Of a stretch of 64,000 nt of DNA, positions 16,561 to 24,614 are shown in pieces. Source of the stretch: Nocardioides massiliensis (GTDB taxonomy: Bacteria > Actinomycetota > Actinomycetes > Propionibacteriales > Nocardioidaceae); contig NZ_JAUSQM010000001.1 of assembly GCF_030811215.1 (NCBI RefSeq), positions 3,224,001 through 3,288,000 on the forward strand. Reading direction: 5' to 3'. The position numbers were made by a program, and so were the translations under genes. A model generated the notes under the pieces. It did not search any database, was not told where the DNA came from, and worked only from the letters and a program-made list of their open reading frames with translations. Every line of letters starts with the position of its first letter. Within the stretch, counting starts at the first letter, position 1.

Positions 16561-17940
16561 GTGAAAGCCTCTCACACGATCAGGCCCGTCTTCGATGATC
16601 CGAACTTGGTGTCGGCCGCAGGTCTGGTTCCGGCGCTTCGGTTGGCCGAGTCGGCCGGCCTGCACGATCTCCTCGCGCAGCGACTGACGGTGCCTTCGCC
16701 GAATGCGGCGACGAAGGCGACCAGCGTGGTGGGCGGGATGCTCGCGGGCGCAGACAGCATCGATGACCTGGACCTACTCCGGCACGGCGGGATGGGTCGG
16801 CTGTTCGGCGGGGTGCGGGCACCCTCCACGCTGGGCACGTTCCTACGTTCCTTCACCCACGGGCACGTGCAGCAGCTCGACGCGGTCGGTGGCCGGCTCC
16901 TGGCCGGCCTCGCCGACCGGGTTCCAGGACTGGTCGCTGGCGGCGATGCCGCTGAGGAGACCGCGTTCATCGATGTCGATGACACGATCCGCGAGGTCCA
17001 CGGCTATGCCAAGCAAGGCGCCGCCTACGGCTACTCCCGGGTGCGGGGGCTGAACATCCAGCTCGCCACGGTCTCCACGCCGTTGAGCGCGCCCGTGATC
17101 GCTCGGGCACGGCTACGCAAGGGCAACACCGCGTCCGCAGCGGGTGCCGGCCGGCTGCTGGCCCAGGCCATCGGCACCGCCCGTGCATCGGGCGTGAAGG
17201 GCCCGATCCTGTGCCGGGCCGACTCGGCCTACTACGGATGGGCCTTCGTCGGGACCGCGATCCGCGCGAAGACCTGGTTCTCCGTGACCGCCCGGATGAC
17301 CCCCAGCGTGAGCGCCGCAATCACCGGCATCGACCAAGAAGCATGGACACCGATCAAGTATCCGAACGCGATCTGGGAGGAGACAGAGCAGCGCTGGATC
17401 TCCGACGCGGAGGTCGCCGAGGTGGCCTTCGTGGCGTTCACCGGCCGCCGCAAGGCCGAGCACGTGGCCTGCCGGCTGGTTGTGCGCCGGGTCAAGCGGC
17501 TCCAGGCCCTCGCCGGCGACGGCACCGAACAAGGTGAGCTGTTCGCCAGCTACCGGCACCACGCGTTCATCACCAACTCCACCCTCGACATCGTTGAGGC
17601 AGACCAGGCTCACCGTGACCACGCGATCGTCGAGCAGGTCATCGCCGAACTCAAGGACGGCGCCCTGGCGCACCTGCCGTCGGGGAAGTACGCGGCGAAC
17701 GCCGCGTGGGTCGCGCTCGCAGTGATCGCGTTCAACATCGCCCGTGCCACCGCCGTCGCCGCCAACATGGCCAAGGTCCGATGGGCGACCCTGCGCAAGC
17801 GGATCATCAACATCCCCGCCCGGATCGCGGCCACCGGCCGCCGACTCATCCTGCACCTCCCGATCCGATGGCCCTGGGCAGAGCAGTGGGACACCCTCCA
17901 CGCGCTCGCGACCGGACCACCAACACCCGCCACGACGTGA
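16561..17940 (+). CDS. IS1380-family transposase (DDE)
   Basis: 459 aa, full length for the family. The first acidic residues lie in AFIDVDDTIREVHG, the second Asp in ILCRADSAYYGW, and the Glu in IVEQVIAELKDGALAHLPSGKY, consistent with the DDE catalytic triad of cut-and-paste transposases. The start is a GTG at 16561. No frameshift or internal stop is seen, so the element may still be active. Confidence 0.92.
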   Translation: MKASHTIRPVFDDPNLVSAAGLVPALRLAESAGLHDLLAQRLTVPSPNAATKATSVVGGMLAGADSIDDLDLLRHGGMGRLFGGVRAPSTLGTFLRSFTHGHVQQLDAVGGRLLAGLADRVPGLVAGGDAAEETAFIDVDDTIREVHGYAKQGAAYGYSRVRGLNIQLATVSTPLSAPVIARARLRKGNTASAAGAGRLLAQAIGTARASGVKGPILCRADSAYYGWAFVGTAIRAKTWFSVTARMTPSVSAAITGIDQEAWTPIKYPNAIWEETEQRWISDAEVAEVAFVAFTGRRKAEHVACRLVVRRVKRLQALAGDGTEQGELFASYRHHAFITNSTLDIVEADQAHRDHAIVEQVIAELKDGALAHLPSGKYAANAAWVALAVIAFNIARATAVAANMAKVRWATLRKRIINIPARIAATGRRLILHLPIRWPWAEQWDTLHALATGPPTPATT

Positions 17941-18068
17941 CCATCCAGCCCAGCACGGGCGCAACCGAGGACCCTGAAGTGGAAGAACCGGCGTAGACCG
18001 GCAGGTCCCGCACGCCCACGACGCCGCGATACCCGCCAGCGCCGAGAACGACCACTACAGAAACAACG

Positions 18069-18084
18069 TCGGTGGATCAGGGCT
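18069..18084 (-). repeat. Right terminal inverted repeat of the IS1380-like element
   Basis: TCGGTGGATCAGGGCT, the exact complement of the left repeat. Confidence 0.8.
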
Positions 18085-18124
18085 GAGTGCGCGTCGAGCG
18101 CGCGCGGACGGGTAAGAGGACACC

Positions 18125-18340
18125 ATGACGCACGCACCCCATGAGGACAGTGACGACGACCGCGTCGAGCGCCGTACCGCCCTGCTCCCCGAAGAGCAGG
18201 TCGGCGATGGCAGCGACGATCCACAGGCCCAGGCGGAGCAGATCCTCAAGGAGTCAGACGAGCGCACCGAGGACCCTGAGGAGACCGGCGCGGAGTCGAC
18301 CCAGACCAGCAGTCCCGACGAACGCGGCGGCACTGCCTGA
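18125..18340 (+). CDS. Small acidic protein, copy A of a duplicated gene
   Basis: 71 aa, very acidic and hydrophilic: MTHAPHEDSDDDRVERRTAL, then LLPEEQVGDGSDDPQAQAEQ and so on to a Gln/Thr/Ser tail. It shares the blocks RTALLPEE, SDDPQAQAEQIL, ESDERTE, EETGAES and TQTSSP with the 19775-19981 product. There is no signal peptide, membrane segment or Cys. A weak AAGAGGA ribosome binding site precedes the ATG. The function is unknown. The two copies flank the MFS gene. Confidence 0.7.
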   Translation: MTHAPHEDSDDDRVERRTALLPEEQVGDGSDDPQAQAEQILKESDERTEDPEETGAESTQTSSPDERGGTA

Positions 18341-18425
18341 GCGCCGCGCACCACGAGGGACATGGGTCTGACCCCGTCGTGGGTCGGCGTGGGATCGCCT
18401 AGGTTCCGGTCTCTACGATGCAACG

Positions 18426-19727
18426 GTGCCACTCCGCTTCCGCCCGCCCCGCACCGGAGGCCCAGGCGGGGCACTCACCATCTGGGTGGTGGCACTGGCC
18501 GTCTACGTGCTGGCAGTCTTCCACCGCTCCTCGCTGGCGGTGGCGGGCCTCCAGGCAAGTGACCGCTTCGACATCTCCGCCGCGGAGTTGGCGACCTTCA
18601 CCATGCTCCAGCTCCTCGTGTATGCCGGCATGCAGATCCCCGTGGGGCTGCTGCTCGATCGTTTCGGCTCGCGCCGGATGCTGCTCGCGGGAATCGCGAC
18701 GCTGACCACGGCACAGGTCGGTTTCGCGTTCGCCACCAGTTACCCGGTCGCGGTGGTCGCGCGGGTCGGCGTCGGGCTCGGGGACGCGATGGTCTTCATC
18801 TGTGTGCTGCGGCTGGTGACCACCTGGTTCCCAGCGCGCCGCATCCCGTTGGTGACCCAACTGACCGGGGTGCTCGGGCAGAGCGGGGCGATCTTCGCAG
18901 CGGTGCCCATGACGTGGGGTCTGCGCCAGCTGGGGTGGACGACCAGCTACCTGCTCGCGGCAGGTATCGGCGTGGTGCTGGCACTAGCTCTGCTGTTGGT
19001 CGTCCGTGACAGCCCCGAGCATCGTTCGCTTTCGGGAGAGCCGCTCAGTTTCGCCGGCATGCGCGGCAGCCTCACCGAGGCCTGGTCCCACCCCGGCACC
19101 CGGTTGGGGTTCTGGACCCACTTCACCACTCAGTTCAGCTCCACGACGCTGAGCCTTCTGTGGGGTTATCCGTTCCTGGTACGTGGCCAGGGGCTCTCCT
19201 CGACGACCGCGGGACTGCTCCTCACGCTCCTTGTGGTCGCGGTCATGGGCGCAGGCCCGGTGCTGGCATGGCTGATCACCCGCCACCCGTGGCACCGTTC
19301 CAGCCTGGTGCTGGTGATCCTGGCGGCGATCGTGGTGATGTGGACGGCCGTCCTGGCTTGGCCAGGTCCCGCGCCCCTGCCTGTCCTGGTCATCTTGATC
19401 ATCGTGGTCGGCATCGGCGGGCCGGCCTCGATGATCGGCTTCGACATCGGGCGCACCTCCAACCGTGCAGAGCGCCTGGGCAGCGCCACCGGAATCATCA
19501 ATCAAGGTGGCTTCATCGCGAGCTTGGTGCTCGTCGTCGCCATCGGGGTGATCCTGGACTGGCGCACTCCCGGCGGTGGTGACTATCCCGCCGATGCGTT
19601 CACCTGGGCGATGAGCGCCCAGTACGTCCTCTGGGCACTCGGCATCACCCAGATCTGGCGCTTCCGCCGGCGAACCCGGGCGCGAGTCCTGAGCGACCGC
19701 GACGGGATCGTCCCCACCGACCCTTGA
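18426..19727 (+). CDS. Major facilitator superfamily transporter
   Basis: 433 aa with about twelve membrane helices and the MFS motif A-like loop between helices 2 and 3 (LLDRFGSRRMLLAG). The N-terminus is GTG-initiated. Substrates of this subgroup vary and cannot be read here. It is flanked by two copies of a small acidic protein gene, which may have moved or duplicated with it. Confidence 0.88.
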   Translation: MPLRFRPPRTGGPGGALTIWVVALAVYVLAVFHRSSLAVAGLQASDRFDISAAELATFTMLQLLVYAGMQIPVGLLLDRFGSRRMLLAGIATLTTAQVGFAFATSYPVAVVARVGVGLGDAMVFICVLRLVTTWFPARRIPLVTQLTGVLGQSGAIFAAVPMTWGLRQLGWTTSYLLAAGIGVVLALALLLVVRDSPEHRSLSGEPLSFAGMRGSLTEAWSHPGTRLGFWTHFTTQFSSTTLSLLWGYPFLVRGQGLSSTTAGLLLTLLVVAVMGAGPVLAWLITRHPWHRSSLVLVILAAIVVMWTAVLAWPGPAPLPVLVILIIVVGIGGPASMIGFDIGRTSNRAERLGSATGIINQGGFIASLVLVVAIGVILDWRTPGGGDYPADAFTWAMSAQYVLWALGITQIWRFRRRTRARVLSDRDGIVPTDP

Positions 19728-19774
19728 GCCGGCGACGCTGATCGACCGGTGGTCAGTTCGGGTAAGCGAAGGCT

Positions 19775-19981
19775 ATGACCCACACACCCGATGACGACCA
19801 AGACGCCGAGCGTGTCGAGAACCGCACCGCCCTGCTCCCCGAAGAGGAGGCGGTTGGCAGCGACGACCCGCACGCCCAGGCTCAGCAGATTCTCGAGGAG
19901 TCGGACGAGCGCACCGAGTCCGTGGAAGAGACCGGCGCGGACTCGACCCAGACCAGCAGTCCCGAGCAACGGGGGCGATGA
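19775..19981 (+). CDS. Small acidic protein, copy B of a duplicated gene
   Basis: 68 aa, with clear similarity to the 18125-18340 product (NRTALLPEEEAVGSDDPHAQ versus RRTALLPEEQVGDGSDDPQA). It is acidic and probably disordered. The function is unknown. Its downstream hairpin at 20005-20055 separates it from the convergent nrdJ gene. Confidence 0.7.
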   Translation: MTHTPDDDQDAERVENRTALLPEEEAVGSDDPHAQAQQILEESDERTESVEETGADSTQTSSPEQRGR

Positions 19982-20004
19982 CACCGGACCGAGACGAGGC
20001 GGGA

Positions 20005-20055
20005 AACGACTCCGGCTCGGTCTCCCCACGAGGGGGGACCGAGCCGGAAGTCGTT
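20005..20055. terminator. Bidirectional terminator between copy B and nrdJ
   Basis: A long inverted repeat (left arm AACGACTCCGGCTCGGTCTC and on; right arm GGACCGAGCCGGAAGTCGTT), nearly perfect over about 21 bp, lies between convergent genes. Confidence 0.8.
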
Positions 20056-20076
20056 GCCGGTGGTTATCGGCTCACA

Positions 20077-22968
20077 TCAGCTGCAACCGCTGGTGCTACC
20101 GCAGCCCTCACAGACGTAGCAGGAGCCGGCAGGGCGCATCTTCGTGCCGCAGGTGAAGCACAGCGGCGAGTCGACCGCCGTACCGGTGATCTGCTCGAGC
20201 AGCTCGGCGGAGGTGTGAGCCTCGGCCGGGGCGGGCTTGGCAGCCTTGGTCTCGACAGGCTCGACCGACGGAGAGGTCGCCTCGACCGATGAGGACTGCG
20301 CCTCGACCGCCTGCTGCGGCTCAGCCGGCGTGGACTTCAGCGACTCCGCCTCGGAGACGATCGGCTCGTAGGAGCCGGTCTCGAGGTGGCGCTGACGCTC
20401 CTCCGCGGAGTAGATCCCCAGGGCCGCCCGCTCCTCGAAGGGCAGGTAGTCCAGGGCCAGGCGGCGGAAGATGTAGTCCATGATCGACTGCGCCATCCGC
20501 ACGTCAGCGTCGTCGGTGAGACCGGCCGGCTCGAAGCGCAGGTTGGTGAACTTCGAAACGTAGGTCTCCAGCGGGACGCCGTACTGCAGGCCGATGCTGA
20601 CCGCGATCGAGAAGGCGTCCATCACGCCGGCCAGGGTCGAGCCCTGCTTGCCGAGCTTGAGGAAGATCTCGCCCAGCTCGCCGTCCTCGTGTGCACCCGA
20701 GGTCATGTAACCCTCGGCGCCACCGACGGTGAAGGACGTGGTCAGCGACTGCCGGCTCTTGGGGAGCCGCTTGCGGGTCGGGCGGTACTCGACGACCGTC
20801 TTGGTCTCCGGCTCGGCGGCCGCAGGAGCCTCCGCGGCTGCGCCCTTGTTCTCGCCCTTGCCGGTCGCCAGCGGCTGGCCGACCTTGCACGAGTCGCGGT
20901 AGATCGCGGTCGCCTTCAGACCGAGCTTCCACGACTGGAGGAAGACCTCCTCGATCTCCTCGACCGTCGCGTCCTCGGGGAGGTTGACGGTCTTCGAGAT
21001 CGCGCCAGACAGGAACGGCTGCGCCGCCGCCATCATCCGCACGTGGCCCATCGGCTTGAGGGCGCGCGCACCCATGGCGGTGTCGAAGACCTCGTAGTGC
21101 TCGGTCTTCAGGCCCGGGGCGTCAATGACGTGACCGTGCTCGGCGATGTATTCCACGATCGCCTCGATGGTCTCCTCGGCGTACCCGAGCTTCTTCAGCG
21201 CCCGCGGCACCGTCTGGTTGACGATCTGCATGGAGCCGCCGCCGACGAGCTTCTTGAACTTGACCAGCGAGAAGTCCGGCTCGATGCCGGTCGTGTCGCA
21301 GTCCATCATGAAGCCGATGGTGCCGGTGGGCGCGAGCACGGAGGCCTGCGCGTTGCGGTAGCCGTTCTTCTCCCCCAGCTTCACGACCGCGTCCCAGGCC
21401 TTGGTGGCGGCCTTGTGGACGGCGGAGTCGATGATGGTGAGCGGGCGTACGGCGTCGTTGGCGGCCTGGTGCTTGCGCATGACCCGCTTGTGGGCCTCGG
21501 CGTTGCGGGCGTAGCCGTTGTAGGGACCGACGACCGCGGCGAGCTCGGCGGAGCGCTTGTAGGACTGACCCGTCATCAGCGAGGTGATGGTGGCGGCCAT
21601 GGTGCGGCCACCCTCGGAGTCGTAGCCAAGACCCATCGCCATCAGCAGCGCGCCGAGGTTGGCGTAGCCGATGCCGAGCTGGCGGTAGTCACGCGTGGTG
21701 TCACCGATCGGCTCGGTCGGGAAGTCGGCGAAGCAGATGGAGATGTCCATCGCGGTGATGATCAGTTCGACGGCCTTGGCGAACAGGTCGGCGTCGAAGG
21801 TGTCGTCGTCCTTGAGGAACTTCAGCAGGTTGAGGCTGGCGAGGTTGCACGAGGAGTTGTCGAGCGACATGTACTCCGAGCACGGGTTGGACGCGGTGAT
21901 CCGGCCGGTCTCGGGGTTGGTGTGCCAGTCGTTGATCGTGTCGTCGTACTGCAGACCCGGGTCGGCGCACTCCCACGCGGCCTGGGCGATCTTGCGGAAC
22001 AGGTCGCGAGCGTCGACGGTCTCGATGACCTCGCCGGTCTTGCGGGCACGCAGGCCGAACTCGGTGCCGTCCTCGACCGCGCGCATGAACTCGTCGCTGA
22101 CGCGCACCGAGTTGTTGGCGTTCTGGTACTGCACGGAGGTGATGTCCTCGCCGCCGAGGTCCATGTCGAACCCGGCGTCGCGCAGCGCGCGGATCTTGTC
22201 CTCCTCGCGCGCCTTGGTCATCACGAACTCCTCGATGTCGGGGTGGTCGACATCGAGCACGACCATCTTGGCCGCACGGCGCGTGGCGCCACCGGACTTG
22301 ATGGTGCCTGCCGACGCGTCGGCGCCGCGCATGAAGGAGACGGGGCCGGACGCCGTACCACCGGAGGAGAGCAGCTCCTTGGAGGAACGGATACGGGAGA
22401 GGTTCAGGCCGGCGCCGGAGCCGCCCTTGAAGATGAAGCCCTCTTCCTTGTACCAGTTCAGGATCGAGTCCATGGAGTCGTCGACCGAGAGGATGAAGCA
22501 GGCGCTGACCTGCTGGGGCGACTCGGTGCCGACGTTGAACCAGACCGGGGAGTTGAACGAGAAGTACTGGTGGACCAGCAGCCAGGTCAGCTCGTGCTCG
22601 AAGGTCTCCGCGTCGGCCGGGGACGCGAAGTAGCCGTGGTCCTCGCCCGCCTTGCGGTAGGTCTTCACGACGCGGTCGATGAGCTGCTTGAGGCTCCACT
22701 CGCGGGCGTCGGTGCCGACGGCGCCGCGGAAGTACTTCGTGGTGACGATGGTCGAGGCGTTGACCGACCAGAAGTCGGGGAACTCCACGCCGCGCTGCTC
22801 GAAGACCGACTCACCGGTCTTCCAGTTCGTCTGGACGACGTCGCGACGCTCCCAGGTGATCTCGTCGTACGGGTGGACGCCCGCGGTGCTGAAGACCCGG
22901 TCGATCGTCAGCCCGTTGTTCTTGCCCTTGCGGCGGGTGCTCGCTGCTCCGCTCACCGTCTCGGTCAT
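20077..22968 (-). CDS. nrdJ: Adenosylcobalamin-dependent (class II) ribonucleotide reductase
   Basis: 963 aa. Class II reductases convert ribonucleotides to deoxyribonucleotides with a B12-generated thiyl radical, independent of oxygen. Landmarks are SACFILSVDDSM (early active-site Cys), SSCNLASLNL (thiyl-radical region), ATGTIGFMMDCDTTGIEP-like sequence and the C-terminal zinc ribbon CFTCGTKMRPAGSCYVCEGC, typical of actinobacterial NrdJ. A Ser/Glu/Pro-rich linker precedes the ribbon. The start is the ATG at 22968 with GAAGGGGAAC upstream; an upstream frame of 30 codons is low quality. It follows nrdR on the same strand with a 124-bp gap that includes a hairpin (23047-23082). Confidence 0.95.
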   Translation of the reverse strand: MTETVSGAASTRRKGKNNGLTIDRVFSTAGVHPYDEITWERRDVVQTNWKTGESVFEQRGVEFPDFWSVNASTIVTTKYFRGAVGTDAREWSLKQLIDRVVKTYRKAGEDHGYFASPADAETFEHELTWLLVHQYFSFNSPVWFNVGTESPQQVSACFILSVDDSMDSILNWYKEEGFIFKGGSGAGLNLSRIRSSKELLSSGGTASGPVSFMRGADASAGTIKSGGATRRAAKMVVLDVDHPDIEEFVMTKAREEDKIRALRDAGFDMDLGGEDITSVQYQNANNSVRVSDEFMRAVEDGTEFGLRARKTGEVIETVDARDLFRKIAQAAWECADPGLQYDDTINDWHTNPETGRITASNPCSEYMSLDNSSCNLASLNLLKFLKDDDTFDADLFAKAVELIITAMDISICFADFPTEPIGDTTRDYRQLGIGYANLGALLMAMGLGYDSEGGRTMAATITSLMTGQSYKRSAELAAVVGPYNGYARNAEAHKRVMRKHQAANDAVRPLTIIDSAVHKAATKAWDAVVKLGEKNGYRNAQASVLAPTGTIGFMMDCDTTGIEPDFSLVKFKKLVGGGSMQIVNQTVPRALKKLGYAEETIEAIVEYIAEHGHVIDAPGLKTEHYEVFDTAMGARALKPMGHVRMMAAAQPFLSGAISKTVNLPEDATVEEIEEVFLQSWKLGLKATAIYRDSCKVGQPLATGKGENKGAAAEAPAAAEPETKTVVEYRPTRKRLPKSRQSLTTSFTVGGAEGYMTSGAHEDGELGEIFLKLGKQGSTLAGVMDAFSIAVSIGLQYGVPLETYVSKFTNLRFEPAGLTDDADVRMAQSIMDYIFRRLALDYLPFEERAALGIYSAEERQRHLETGSYEPIVSEAESLKSTPAEPQQAVEAQSSSVEATSPSVEPVETKAAKPAPAEAHTSAELLEQITGTAVDSPLCFTCGTKMRPAGSCYVCEGCGSTSGCS

Positions 22969-23046
22969 GTGTTCCCCTTCTGGTCCCGGCTGGATGTGTG
23001 GCTGCTCGTGCTGGTGGTGGTGTGGGGAGTTGTCGGGGTGGTTGGC

Positions 23047-23082
23047 GCCCCGGCACACGGCTTCCCCTCCATGTGCCGGGGC
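23047..23082 (-). terminator. Hairpin in the nrdR-nrdJ gap
   Basis: GCCCCGGCACA pairs perfectly with TGTGCCGGGGC around a 14-nt loop. It sits 10 bp past the nrdR stop and about 79 bp before nrdJ, and could be an attenuator, a processing site or a terminator for nrdR with a second nrdJ promoter. Confidence 0.5.
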
Positions 23083-23092
23083 GGTCTGTGGG

Positions 23093-23614
23093 TCAGCCCG
23101 AATCGGCTGAGGCGGTCTCGCCCTCGACCAGCTCGGCCAAGGACTCCTGCGTGAGCGAACGCTCCGCGCGCAGCGCCGCGACCTCGGCGACGAAGTCGTC
23201 GGCGGACTCGAAGGCGCGATAGACGCTCGCGAACCGCAGGTAGGCGACCTCGTCGAGGGCCTTCAGCGGACCGAGGATGGCGAGGCCGACCTCGTGGGCC
23301 GGGATCTCGGCGGAGCCGGAGGCGCGCAGCGCGTCCTCCACCGCCTGGCCCAGGCACGCGAGGTCGTCCTCTGTGACGGGACGGCCCTTGCACGCCTTGC
23401 GGGCGCCGGCGATCGCCTTGGCGCGCTCGAACGGCTCGGTGGCTCCGGAGCGCTTCACGACGACGAGCTGCATCTGCTCGACGGTGGTGAACCGCTTCCC
23501 GCAGCCGCCGCTGTCGTTCTGGCACACGCGACGACGGCGGATGGCGCTGCCGTCGTCGGCGGTGCGACTGTCGAGCACGCGGGTGTCCGGGTGGCGGCAG
23601 AACGGACAGTGCAT
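23093..23614 (-). CDS. nrdR: NrdR, repressor of ribonucleotide reductase genes
   Basis: 173 aa. The zinc ribbon starts CPFC (Cys3, Cys6) and the family landmark [15 protein letters not shown] is present. The second Cys pair is C-x6-C (Cys31 and Cys38: [12 protein letters not shown]) rather than the usual C-x2-C. The ATP-cone domain covers about 47-140. NrdR senses ATP/dATP and binds tandem boxes upstream of nrd genes. The ATG at 23614 has GGGAG upstream. The tandem boxes at 23716-23765 indicate autoregulation and control of nrdJ. Confidence 0.93.
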   Translation of the reverse strand: MHCPFCRHPDTRVLDSRTADDGSAIRRRRVCQNDSGGCGKRFTTVEQMQLVVVKRSGATEPFERAKAIAGARKACKGRPVTEDDLACLGQAVEDALRASGSAEIPAHEVGLAILGPLKALDEVAYLRFASVYRAFESADDFVAEVAALRAERSLTQESLAELVEGETASADSG

Positions 23615-23715
23615 CGTGCTGCGCTCCCTTCCGAACCGAGTCTCGATGAGGCTTTTCGCCCCGTTCATCCTGTGGATGAGGTGGGGATGAAGCGGCTTCC
23701 CCTGTGGGGAACGAC

Positions 23716-23765
23716 CCGCTAGATGTGGAAAACCACATCGTTGTAACTACTAGATGTAGTGGTAA
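23716..23765. promoter_or_regulatory. Tandem NrdR boxes
   Basis: CTAGATGTGG (23719-23728) and CTAGATGTAG (23750-23759) lie exactly 31 bp apart, the helical-phase spacing of NrdR box pairs. They match the published-type core CwAtATaTwG at 7 and 8 of 10 positions. The downstream box is nearly palindromic (ACTA and TAGT arms). They sit upstream of nrdR. Confidence 0.7.
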
Positions 23766-23807
23766 CCGTAGGCCCTCGGCACCACGTGTGCAACACGCTT
23801 CGACAAC

Positions 23808-23860
23808 TTCCTCGGGCTGCTTCAGCCGCTGTAGGTAAAACCGCAGGTCAGCCCGAGGAA
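23808..23860. repeat. Long-loop inverted repeat between nrdR and the lipoprotein gene
   Basis: TTCCTCGGGCTG and CAGCCCGAGGAA form a perfect 12-bp stem with a 29-nt loop that contains CCGC and AAAACCGCAGG. No gene is seen in 23615-24035, which holds NrdR boxes and this structure. The purpose is unknown. Confidence 0.45.
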
Positions 23861-24035
23861 TTCCGTTCTACGCCATGCCACCGACAGTGCTCGGCGGGCG
23901 TGTCGCGGGTCCGTACGGCGACGGTGGGGTCGGGTCGGCGCTGTCCACAGCCCGCCGATGGGGTCTGGTCAGCCGCGGCTCGGGCCGTCTAGGTTCGGAC
24001 GCGAGCTCCACTCTCGGGACCCACAGGAGCAGCTG

Positions 24036-24614
24036 ATGCCCACCCCCTCCACCGCCGCCCGCGCACGACGCGCCGCGCTCGCCGTCGCGCTGCCGCTGCT
24101 GCTCGTCGCCGGGTGTAGCGACAACCCCGAGCCGTCCGCCGCGACGACTCCCTCCGCCTCGCCCTCGCCGACGGCTACGGCCAGCGACTCCCCCGCCGCG
24201 CCTGAGCTGCCCGCTGCTGCGCGGGAGAACACGCCGGAGGGGGCGGAGGCGTTTGTCAGGCACTGGGTGGAGGTGCTGAACAGCACCCGTTCCGGCGTCG
24301 GCGGGCAAGCAATCCGACGACACAGTGCGGACGGGTGCATTCAGTGCCGAGCAATTTCAGAGACCGCCGACGAAATACGGGCGGGGTCGCTGGTAGTCGA
24401 CGGCGGCGACTGGCACGTTGCCACGTCCACAATCAACCCGTACGACCCGCCCGAGGGCGACTTGATCGTGGTCACCCGCATGGAGATTAACCAGGGATCG
24501 GTGACCAGGGATGGTCAGAGCCCTAGCCCAACACAAAGCTCGACGAAGAGCATTTCGTTTGTCCTCGACTGGCAGGACAGGTGGATCGTCCTCGAAATCC
24601 GGACGCCTTCATGA
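24036..24614 (+). CDS. Lipoprotein, DUF6318-like
   Basis: 192 aa. The N-terminus is a lipoprotein signal peptide ending in the lipobox LLVAGC, then a Ser/Thr/Pro/Ala linker (about 30-60), then a domain opening NTPEGAEAFVRHWVEVLN with two further Cys residues (GCIQC). This resembles DUF6318, common in Nocardioides-type organisms, of unknown function. The ATG at 24036 follows AGGAGCAG. It overlaps the next gene (ATGA), so the two are coupled. Confidence 0.8.
   Translation: MPTPSTAARARRAALAVALPLLLVAGCSDNPEPSAATTPSASPSPTATASDSPAAPELPAAARENTPEGAEAFVRHWVEVLNSTRSGVGGQAIRRHSADGCIQCRAISETADEIRAGSLVVDGGDWHVATSTINPYDPPEGDLIVVTRMEINQGSVTRDGQSPSPTQSSTKSISFVLDWQDRWIVLEIRTPS

Larger units (their letters stand above)
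16440..18084 (+). mobile_element. IS1380-like insertion sequence, apparently complete
   Basis: An element of about 1.64 kb bounded by perfect 16-bp inverted repeats (AGCCCTGATCCACCGA at 16440-16455 and its complement at 18069-18084) with one intact transposase gene. I could not find the 4-bp direct repeat expected for this family, so the exact ends are uncertain by one to three bases or the insertion came with a deletion. It lies directly at the end of the ABC permease gene. About 125 bp between the transposase and the right end hold no gene. Confidence 0.85.

Noticed and set aside
20386-23154. Long plus-strand frame opposite nrdJ
   Set aside because: Antisense of NrdJ; no domain and an unusual composition.
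23868-24323. Minus-strand frame opposite the DUF6318-like lipoprotein
   Set aside because: Antisense of a frame with a good signal peptide and lipobox.
24471-24614. Possible separate gene at the end of the lipoprotein
   Set aside because: The lipoprotein frame is continuous and couples to the next gene by ATGA; no second gene is needed.
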